Of a DNA stretch of 20,838 bases, positions 14,726-20,838 are shown piece by piece. Positions within the stretch are counted from its first letter, which is position 1. The number at the start of each line of letters is the position of its first letter. This stretch comes from Bacteroides sp. CAG:443 (lineage in GTDB: Bacteria; Bacteroidota; Bacteroidia; Bacteroidales; Bacteroidaceae), in the NCBI GenBank assembly GCA_000432735.1, contig FR887767.1:1-20838 (forward strand). The letters run 5' to 3'. The position numbers and the translations under genes were made by a program. Under the pieces are notes generated by a model. That model was not told where the DNA came from. It saw nothing but the letters and a program-made list of their open reading frames with translations, and did no database searches.

Positions 14726-15625
14726 ATGGAACAACATCACTCACACAATCATCATCATGAAGTAACTTCTCTCAACACAATATTCATTTTGTGTATCGTA
14801 ATTAATCTGGCATTTGTCATTATAGAGGCTGGAGTTGGCTTCATTTACAATTCTCTGGGACTATTATCGGATGCAGGACATAATCTCAGTGACGTATTTA
14901 GCTTGCTACTTTCCCTCTTCGCTTTCCGGATGTCACAGTATCACGGTAACCAGCATTTCACTTATGGCTATAAAAAAAGTACCGTCCTTGTTTCGCTTGT
15001 CAATGCAATCATCTTGCTGATTGCCGTAGGAGCAATTGTCATCGAAAGTATCTATAAGTTCAAACAACCTGAAACGATATCCGGTGAAGCCATATCATGG
15101 ACGGCTGGAATAGGTATTCTGGTAAACGGTGTAACGGCATGGCTGTTGATGAAGAATCAGAAACACGACTTAAACGTAAGGGGGGCTTTCTTGCACATGG
15201 CCATGGATACACTGGTTTCCGTCGGGGTCGTTATCTCGGGAATCATTATCATATATACAGGTCTTACAATCATTGATACATTAATCAGCCTAGTCATTGC
15301 GGCTATCATCCTGCTTTCAACATGGAAACTTTTAAAAGAAAGTCTGTTCCTCTCACTCGATGCTGTGCCTGAAAATATTGATATGCAAGCTATTGAACAA
15401 ATGATATCCCATGCACCAGGCGTAGAAAGCTGGCACCACTTGCATATTTGGGCAGTCAGTACAACAGAAAATGCAGCTACTGTCCATATCGTAATCAAAG
15501 ATTTATCACAGATGGAAAATATAAAATGGAAACTGAAAGAGAGTTTGCACCAACAAGGAATCCAGCATGTAACTATCGAATGTGAAACTCTTGATTCTTC
15601 GTGCAAAGAAAAAAGTTGCTGCTAG
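14726..15625 (+). CDS. Cation diffusion facilitator (CzcD-like zinc/cadmium exporter)
   Basis: A 299-residue inner-membrane metal/proton antiporter. The His-rich start (HHSHNHHHE, 4-12) is typical of Zn-handling CDF proteins. Six membrane helices can be drawn between about 17 and 205. The metal site is formed by HxxxD in helix 2 (SDAGHNLSD, His52/Asp56, with Asp49 nearby) and HxxxD in helix 5 (His157/Asp161), as in the CzcD/ZitB zinc group. A cytoplasmic domain follows (about 210-285) with the SWHHLHIWAVS segment. The C-terminus is odd: it ends in a cysteine cluster (Cys286, Cys293, Cys298, Cys299). It should export Zn2+ or Cd2+ from the cytoplasm. It is a single gene with a -7 box and a palindromic candidate operator upstream. 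Confidence 0.93.
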   Translation: MEQHHSHNHHHEVTSLNTIFILCIVINLAFVIIEAGVGFIYNSLGLLSDAGHNLSDVFSLLLSLFAFRMSQYHGNQHFTYGYKKSTVLVSLVNAIILLIAVGAIVIESIYKFKQPETISGEAISWTAGIGILVNGVTAWLLMKNQKHDLNVRGAFLHMAMDTLVSVGVVISGIIIIYTGLTIIDTLISLVIAAIILLSTWKLLKESLFLSLDAVPENIDMQAIEQMISHAPGVESWHHLHIWAVSTTENAATVHIVIKDLSQMENIKWKLKESLHQQGIQHVTIECETLDSSCKEKSCC

Positions 15626-15980
15626 TCGCCTTACTTTTGTTACATACTATCCCTTTTGATAACTTTCAGACACAAACTTTTCTTACTGTATAATATAAGT
15701 TTCTGACAGAAGAACCTGTCATACAGTAAGATTTCACTATCTTCAGACTCTGAGAAGATAGGAATAACCGTTTAAGTTCCTGTTACTGGTACCGTGGAAT
15801 AGAAGATTATGATTTGCAGATGTCTACCAATCAACCATATTTTTCAGAATCTTTTATCGAATTCACGTTAAATTCAAAACGGCTATATAAAAAATTAAGT
15901 CTTCCCTTTATCCGAATGAATAAGGGGAAGACTTTTAAGATATAGCAACTTGCCTACTTACATAAAAGGTACTGAATTAT
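15626..15980. other. 355-nt non-coding gap with several hairpins
   Basis: No convincing gene is present between the convergent CDF exporter and GH57 genes. TCTTACTGTAT (15681-15691) and ATACAGTAAGA (15721-15731) are perfect 11-bp inverted repeats with GACAG (15705-15709) / CTGTC (15716-15720) nested inside. Eight nt later ATCTTCAGA (15739-15747) pairs with TCTGAGAAGAT, which has a 2-nt bulge and ends at 15759. A third hairpin at 15897-15934 is a terminator. Between 15760 and 15896 nothing was recognised. Confidence 0.55.
15897..15934 (-). terminator. Terminator of the glycogen operon (possibly bidirectional)
   Basis: AAGTCTTCCCTTTAT (15897-15911) pairs with ATAAGGGGAAGACTT (15920-15934) over 15 bp with one G-T pair and an 8-nt loop. 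On the minus strand it is followed by AATTTTTTATATAG, a good T-tract. On the plus strand only TT follows, so the minus-strand operon is the main client. Confidence 0.75.
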
Positions 15981-17366
15981 TTATTCAGCTTCTTTTTTTG
16001 CAGTTTTCTTCGTAGTTGTTTTTTTCTCTGTCGCTTCACTCTTTTTGGCAGTTGTCTTCTTTGCAGCACTTTCAGCCTTTTTCAACTCTGCCTGCAATTT
16101 ATTAACTTCATTTGTCAACTGAACCAGCTCTTCACCTTGATTCTTGATAGTAGTAAGCAATGAGCTCAATTCTTCATTATCCATATCTACAGGATAAAGT
16201 GCATTGACACGTCCCAAGAAATCGCCCAATATGTTCATATAGTTGGTGAAAGCATCGTATGGAGAATCGTAGATACCTCTGTTCAATCCTACTCCTGTAT
16301 CTTTTGTAGTCATGAAGCGGAAGTTATTGCTAGCCTGCAAATAATACCAGTCTTGCTTAATACGACGATCATCACACAAATAAACACGTTCAGCCACGCT
16401 ATACAATTTATTGAATGCTTCACGCTGCATTACGTTACCCAACCATGGGCTGATATCTCTTTCTTCGTCTGCCCAAGACATCGGATAAGGTACATCTACC
16501 ATATCGACCGATTTCAGTTTGGTTACGATTTCTGTCGGAGTAGAGAATGTAATGCCTCTTTGTTTTGCACATGTCGGAAGAGCCTTCAGGAATTCCAATA
16601 TGTTGGATGACAATGGCTGTGCGATACCCAATGCAGAAAGCTCCATAAAGATATTGATGACCTGTTCGTTTTCTGGCAAAGAAGCAATCCAGTCAATATA
16701 CTTGTCCGCAAACAACGGATATTCACTCCATTCACTATTAGAGAAACGAAGACTTATATCATCAGACAATTTAAAGTCACGCATCAGAAGTTTCAAATTC
16801 GGATTCTCTGCACAATGATACAAATAGTGAGGACTCTTCCAACCTAATACATGCTTAGCTCCTTCCACCAGTACGCCCTTAAATCCCATACTAGCCACAA
16901 TACCACCAATTTCATTATCGTAAATCAAGCTGGAATTACGGAATACTTTCGGTTCCTGTCCAAAATAATCCTTCACTTTGCGGCGCATGTGTTCTACCTC
17001 TTCACGGAAGCAATCTTCGTTTGCCAAAGAAGAAAGGCCGTGCGAATAAGGTTCACAAATGAACTCACAACAGCCTGTTGCATTCAACTCATGCAATAAT
17101 TCGATAACTGCTGGAGCATGTATTTCCAATTGTTCCAATGCAACTCCCGAAATAGAAAGAGCAACTTTAAACATTCCTTCATTGTTCTTTACCATTTCAA
17201 TTAAAGTCTTCAGGGCCGGAATATAAGAACGTTCAGCCACTTCGTTAATGCCTTGTTCATTGGCATAATCATCATAATAATAGTGGTCGGTTCCTATTTC
17301 GAAGAAACGATAGCGTTTCAAATGTATAATCTGGTGTATTTCAAAGTAAAGACAGATTGTTTTCAT
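15981..17366 (-). CDS. GH57 alpha-amylase-like protein, probably non-catalytic, with lysine-rich tail
   Basis: The 461-residue chain aligns by eye with GH57 alpha-amylases: FEIHQI at 8-13 (family HQP), FRNSSLIY at 142-149, GFKGVLVEGA, and the FMELSALG segment near 240. Both catalytic positions look changed. Active enzymes have FRNTELIY with Glu as nucleophile, here Ser146. They have FMDYETFG with the catalytic Asp, here Glu242. Such alpha-amylase-like homologues lacking catalytic residues are known from Bacteroidetes. After about residue 395 come a coiled-coil-like stretch and a Lys/Ala/Thr-rich tail (429-461) like histone H1 or AlgP tails. It is the last gene of the glycogen operon, 17 nt after the GT4 gene. 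Function is open: a glucan-binding or regulatory role is an inference. Confidence 0.88.
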   Translation of the reverse strand: MKTICLYFEIHQIIHLKRYRFFEIGTDHYYYDDYANEQGINEVAERSYIPALKTLIEMVKNNEGMFKVALSISGVALEQLEIHAPAVIELLHELNATGCCEFICEPYSHGLSSLANEDCFREEVEHMRRKVKDYFGQEPKVFRNSSLIYDNEIGGIVASMGFKGVLVEGAKHVLGWKSPHYLYHCAENPNLKLLMRDFKLSDDISLRFSNSEWSEYPLFADKYIDWIASLPENEQVINIFMELSALGIAQPLSSNILEFLKALPTCAKQRGITFSTPTEIVTKLKSVDMVDVPYPMSWADEERDISPWLGNVMQREAFNKLYSVAERVYLCDDRRIKQDWYYLQASNNFRFMTTKDTGVGLNRGIYDSPYDAFTNYMNILGDFLGRVNALYPVDMDNEELSSLLTTIKNQGEELVQLTNEVNKLQAELKKAESAAKKTTAKKSEATEKKTTTKKTAKKEAE

Positions 17367-17383
17367 AACTAACTTAGCATTTA

Positions 17384-18655
17384 TTATTTACCATAATTTT
17401 TTAAAACTTGATCGTACAGAGCACGTACTTTCAAACCAACTTTCTCCCATACAATACCATCAACCTCTTTCTTACCTTCATCACGCAAATATTCATAAAG
17501 TGAATGATTGGTACAGATTGAATGAATGGCATCTGCCATTGCATGGATATCCCAATAATCAGTCTTGATACACTTATCCAAGATTTCTGCACATCCAGAC
17601 TGTTTAGAAATAATAGTTGGTACACTGCACTGCATTGCTTCCAACGGAGATATACCGAAAGGTTCGGAAACTGAAGGCATAATATAAACATCACTAGCTT
17701 TCAGAACTTCATATACCTGTTTACCTTTCATGAATCCAGGGAAATGGAAACGGTCGGCAATACCGCGCTCAGCAGCCAAACGAATCATGGCATTCATCAT
17801 ATCACCACTTCCGGCCATAACGAAACGAACATTACGAGCACGTTTCAATACCATCGCAGCTGCTTCTACAAAGTATTCTGGTCCCTTCTGCATGGTAATA
17901 CGTCCCAGGAAAGTTACAATTTTCTCTTTAGGGTTCTTATGCGGAACAATATCTTGTATTTCTTTAGACAATGGTGATACTGCATTATGTACAGTAAAGA
18001 CCTTACGTGGATCCTGATAATATTTATGTATAACCGTCTGACGAGTCAGTTCACTTACACACATGATACAATCAGCATGATCCATACCATTCTTTTCAAT
18101 AGAGTATACTGTAGGATTTACATTACCACGGCTACGGTCGAAATCGGTTGCGTGAACATGAATAACCAATGGTTTACCTGAGATCTGTTTTGCATGAATA
18201 CCGGCCGGATAAGTAAGCCAGTCATGAGAGTGAATAATATCGAACTGCTGCTGACGTGCAACAACTCCTGCTACAATCGAATAGTTATTTATTTCTTCGT
18301 GCAAGTTATCCGGATAACGTCCCGAAAATTCCATACAACCCAAATCGTTTGTATGCATATAATTAAAGTCAGCATAAATATGTTCTCGCAAATCGTAATA
18401 CAATTGCGGATCCATATAACTTCCCACACGACTATTTACATAATCCCATTGTACATCACGCCATACAATAGGAACACTGTTCATTCCAATAATTTTCAGG
18501 AAACTTTGGTCTTCATCTCCCCACGGTTTCGGAATACAGAAAGTAATCTCCATATCCGGCTGTTGTGACATACCTTTAGTCAAACCGTAACTAGCAGTAC
18601 CTAAACCTCCTAAAATATGAGGAGGAAATTCCCAACCAAACATTAAAACTTTCAT
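17384..18655 (-). CDS. GT4-type glycosyltransferase, glycogen-synthase-like
   Basis: A 423-residue GT-B fold transferase. The N-terminus MKVLMFGWEFPPHILGGLGT has the GG(L)G loop typical of starch/glycogen synthase-like enzymes that bind a nucleotide sugar. The C-terminal domain begins around KIVTFLGRITMQKGPEYFVE, and the retaining-transferase EX7E motif is EPFGISPLE (Glu331/Glu339). It is cytoplasmic with no membrane helix. Placed between a debranching enzyme and a GH57 protein, it most likely builds alpha-1,4-glucan or an oligosaccharide primer. The sequence alone cannot exclude a surface-glycan role. A strong Shine-Dalgarno lies 7 nt before the ATG, and the gap to the upstream gene is 15 nt. 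Confidence 0.88.
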   Translation of the reverse strand: MKVLMFGWEFPPHILGGLGTASYGLTKGMSQQPDMEITFCIPKPWGDEDQSFLKIIGMNSVPIVWRDVQWDYVNSRVGSYMDPQLYYDLREHIYADFNYMHTNDLGCMEFSGRYPDNLHEEINNYSIVAGVVARQQQFDIIHSHDWLTYPAGIHAKQISGKPLVIHVHATDFDRSRGNVNPTVYSIEKNGMDHADCIMCVSELTRQTVIHKYYQDPRKVFTVHNAVSPLSKEIQDIVPHKNPKEKIVTFLGRITMQKGPEYFVEAAAMVLKRARNVRFVMAGSGDMMNAMIRLAAERGIADRFHFPGFMKGKQVYEVLKASDVYIMPSVSEPFGISPLEAMQCSVPTIISKQSGCAEILDKCIKTDYWDIHAMADAIHSICTNHSLYEYLRDEGKKEVDGIVWEKVGLKVRALYDQVLKNYGK

Positions 18656-18662
18656 ATTCTTT

Positions 18663-18669
18663 CCTCCTT
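18663..18669 (-). promoter_or_regulatory. Strong Shine-Dalgarno for the GT4 gene
   Basis: The minus strand reads AAGGAGG, 7 nt before the ATG at 18655 and directly after the stop of the debranching enzyme. Bacteroidetes genes mostly lack such sites; no other gene start in this window has one as good. It suggests that this gene is translated efficiently within the operon. Confidence 0.7.
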
Positions 18670-18670
18670 T

Positions 18671-20617
18671 TTATTGATTATCATATTTGTCCAATAGATT
18701 TAAAGTTCTCAATATTTGTGCTACATTCATTGCGAATGATATAGCACCTCGGCCTTTAAACGGCGGATTTCCATCAAACAATTCAGGGATCGTTCCGAGG
18801 CAGTGCAAACTCATTTCATCTTCGTAGCCAATCATCTGACGTTCTACAAACGAAATAGCGCTACGTTTATACAGGCGCAAGTAAGCTTCCAGATAGAAAC
18901 CTTCCAACCACGGCCATGCAGTACCCTGATGATATGCATAATCACGCTGCAACTGCGGACCTACATAATTAGGATTATATCCGCCACTCTTCGGACTTAA
19001 TGAACGTAATCCTTTAGGAGTAAGCAACTCTTTCGTAACAATATCTACTACACCTTTTTTCTGCTTTGCATCCAATGGTGAATAATCGAAAGCAGCTGCA
19101 AAAATCATATTCGGACGAACACTCCAGTCCAGCATATCGCCATCCACATAATCCAGTAAATAACCATATTCATTCAAGAAAGTGCTAACAAAAGACTTTT
19201 CTGTTTTCTGTGCCAATGCAGATAAGCGAGAAGTAAAATCAGAAGTTCCTTCGTACTCGGCAATCAGTTCTGATACATACATCAGTGCATTATACCAAAG
19301 AGTATTAAATTCTACGATATATCCAGAACGCGGTGTTACCGGACGTCCATTGACAGTTGCATTCATCCATGTAATAGCCTTTTCGGTTCCACGAGAATAG
19401 ATCAATCCATTATCGTAAACTGTCAAATTAGGATGTTTGCCTTCTGTAAGATAAGTCATTATATCCTTCAGCAACGTACCATATTTCTGATAAGCCTCCT
19501 TACGGGAAACAGTCTTACCAAACTGCTGGATAGTCCATACTGCCCACAGAAGAACATCCGGATGTTCCATCTCATAAACTTTCAAATCCGTATCTTCTTC
19601 ATTCATGAAAGCATAAATTGCCTTTATGGCAGTATGCATTACCATATCAAATTTATCAAGTTCATTGATGGCAAGAGTCAATCCCGGCAATGAAATAAAC
19701 ATATCACGTGCACGGCATTTAAACCACGGATATCCTGCTAAAATATAAGATTCATCACCTTGTTTATTCAAGAACTGATGTGCTGCATTAATCAGGCAGT
19801 TCTTGAAACTATCACGAGGAGTACGTCTATCTGCTTCAGCAGCAAACAGTGCATTCAAGCTGTCAGGTTCAATTTCAGAGATACCACCAGAGAAAACAAT
19901 CGGCTCATCTTTTGTTATTTCCATTTCGAAATATCCCGGAACATACAAATCCTCATTGAAATCATATCCACGTTCTTGTTCCTTTGTATATTCGATGCCT
20001 CTGTACCAATCTGGCTGAAAATGGAATTCATTTTCCTTACTCATTTGCATGTACAAATCAGGATATCCCGGGTACATACAAGTTTTCAATCCATTCTTAA
20101 CCTCATCATAATGACGACTTGCCTGCGAGTTTTCATGCGTATACTGCCGAACACTACGAAAAGCCAAATATGGACGCAAGCGAAGAGTCGTAGTCGAATG
20201 AGCCTCCAATAAAGTATAACGGATCAGGATTCTGTTTTCATGGTGAACAAATAATTTCTCCTTTTTCAGAACGACCCCTCCTACTCGATAGATAGTAGTA
20301 GGAACCTTTTCACACTCAAACTCACGGATATACTTATGTCCACGCGGACTAAAGTTGTCTCCATGATATTTATGGAGTCCTAAGTTGAACTCAGCTCCGT
20401 GCTGTACGACTGTTTCATCCAAAGAAGAAAGCAACACATGGTTTTCATCATCCAGTTCTGGAACAGGGATGACCAACAAACCATGATATTTGCGAGTATT
20501 ACAATCTACAATAGTAGAACAGTGGTACGCACCCGAACGATTTGTACGTAGAATCTCCCGTGTAAGAGATTCCTCCAAATTCGTCATTAGCGTTTTATCA
20601 AATCGTAAATAACTCAT
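18671..20617 (-). CDS. Glycogen debranching enzyme (amylo-alpha-1,6-glucosidase type)
   Basis: This 648-residue cytoplasmic enzyme removes alpha-1,6 branches from glycogen-like glucan. The N-terminal beta-rich domain (about 15-270, RTNRSGAYHCSTIVDCNTRK onward) matches GDE_N. The C-terminal (alpha/alpha)6 barrel matches GDE_C (GH133). It contains GYPWFKCRARDMFISLPGL (Asp305), WMNATVNGRPVTPRSGYIVE, and the YHQGTAWPWLEGF segment (His563). The length is normal for the bacterial single-activity form, well below the roughly 1500 residues of the eukaryotic bifunctional enzyme. It is the first gene of an operon with the GT4 and GH57 genes and has a promoter-like box about 60 nt upstream. Confidence 0.95.
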   Translation of the reverse strand: MSYLRFDKTLMTNLEESLTREILRTNRSGAYHCSTIVDCNTRKYHGLLVIPVPELDDENHVLLSSLDETVVQHGAEFNLGLHKYHGDNFSPRGHKYIREFECEKVPTTIYRVGGVVLKKEKLFVHHENRILIRYTLLEAHSTTTLRLRPYLAFRSVRQYTHENSQASRHYDEVKNGLKTCMYPGYPDLYMQMSKENEFHFQPDWYRGIEYTKEQERGYDFNEDLYVPGYFEMEITKDEPIVFSGGISEIEPDSLNALFAAEADRRTPRDSFKNCLINAAHQFLNKQGDESYILAGYPWFKCRARDMFISLPGLTLAINELDKFDMVMHTAIKAIYAFMNEEDTDLKVYEMEHPDVLLWAVWTIQQFGKTVSRKEAYQKYGTLLKDIMTYLTEGKHPNLTVYDNGLIYSRGTEKAITWMNATVNGRPVTPRSGYIVEFNTLWYNALMYVSELIAEYEGTSDFTSRLSALAQKTEKSFVSTFLNEYGYLLDYVDGDMLDWSVRPNMIFAAAFDYSPLDAKQKKGVVDIVTKELLTPKGLRSLSPKSGGYNPNYVGPQLQRDYAYHQGTAWPWLEGFYLEAYLRLYKRSAISFVERQMIGYEDEMSLHCLGTIPELFDGNPPFKGRGAISFAMNVAQILRTLNLLDKYDNQ

Positions 20618-20678
20618 AGCTGTTATATTAAGGTTATAATTAATAAATTCTATAAAAAATGTTATTTTATTGTCACTT

Positions 20679-20686
20679 CAAAAATA
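20679..20686 (-). promoter_or_regulatory. -7 promoter element for the glycogen operon
   Basis: The minus strand reads TATTTTTG, matching TAnnTTTG, 61 nt before the debranching enzyme ATG. The surrounding sequence is extremely AT-rich, so the match could be fortuitous. From 20687 to about 20800 there are only A/T tracts and nothing else that I recognise. Confidence 0.4.
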
Positions 20687-20814
20687 GTAATTAAATGAAA
20701 TAAAGAAAAAAATTAATTGGTATTTTTTCCATTTTTAGACAAAAAAAATTCCATTTGCAACTATTTAAAGACAAAGCCACTTCAATCATGTCTTTCAACA
20801 TAAAAACAGAGAGG

Positions 20815-20838
20815 CCGTCTCAAAATGAATTGAGATGG
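20815..20838. terminator. Hairpin at the right window edge, probable terminator
   Basis: CCGTCTCAA (20815-20823) pairs with TTGAGATGG (20830-20838) with one G-T pair and a 6-nt loop. The left flank is AAAAACAGAGAGG, so the minus-strand transcript has a modest T-rich tail after the stem. It resembles the GAGGC.GTCTCAAAA-type terminator hairpins seen in Bacteroides, but the other flank lies outside the window. Confidence 0.5.

Noticed and set aside
20687..20800. Origin-like or regulatory AT-rich tract
   Set aside because: Only homopolymer A/T runs and a short repeated TCCATTT; no DnaA boxes or ordered repeats that I could find.

Overview
The window looks like a chromosomal stretch of a gut Bacteroidaceae member (Bacteroides or Phocaeicola type). 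The reasons are Bacteroidetes-style promoters (TAnnTTTG, once with a TTTG box 19 nt upstream), a DUF4369/TlpA thioredoxin lipoprotein, a Hc1-type histone-like protein, a Nudix-type sugar regulator, and the debranching enzyme / GT4 / GH57 glycogen cluster. There are no tRNAs, rRNAs or CRISPR arrays. Only one mobile-element trace was seen, at the left edge.

Layout. 1-31: probable end of an IS3-family element running off the window. 76-1131 (-): GDP-mannose pyrophosphorylase with its own promoter. 1196-4880 (-): a xylose operon (Nudix regulator, xylulokinase, xylose isomerase) closed by a hairpin terminator. 5130-6918 (+): thiD and fabD, each with a promoter-like element, followed by a strong terminator and a second long palindrome. 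7157-8257 (-): periplasmic TlpA-like lipoprotein with a near-perfect promoter. 8350-14188 (-): a signalling operon with a 1468-residue double sensor kinase, a response regulator and an overlapping small membrane protein. 14329-14505 (-): a 58-residue histone H1-like protein. 14726-15625 (+): a CDF metal exporter. 15626-15980: a non-coding gap with several hairpins. 15981-20617 (-): glycogen debranching enzyme, GT4 glycosyltransferase and a GH57 protein as one operon.

How the genes work together. XylA and XylB convert D-xylose to xylulose 5-phosphate under the Nudix regulator; no xylose transporter lies in the window. The last three genes handle intracellular alpha-glucan, but the GH57 protein appears to lack its catalytic residues and carries a histone-like lysine-rich tail. 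The most unusual locus is the signalling operon. The kinase is two related kinase halves in one polypeptide: the first has an intact ATP-binding domain but no phosphoacceptor histidine, and the second has the histidine but a degenerate ATP-binding domain. An internal signal-peptide/lipobox sequence lies at the junction.
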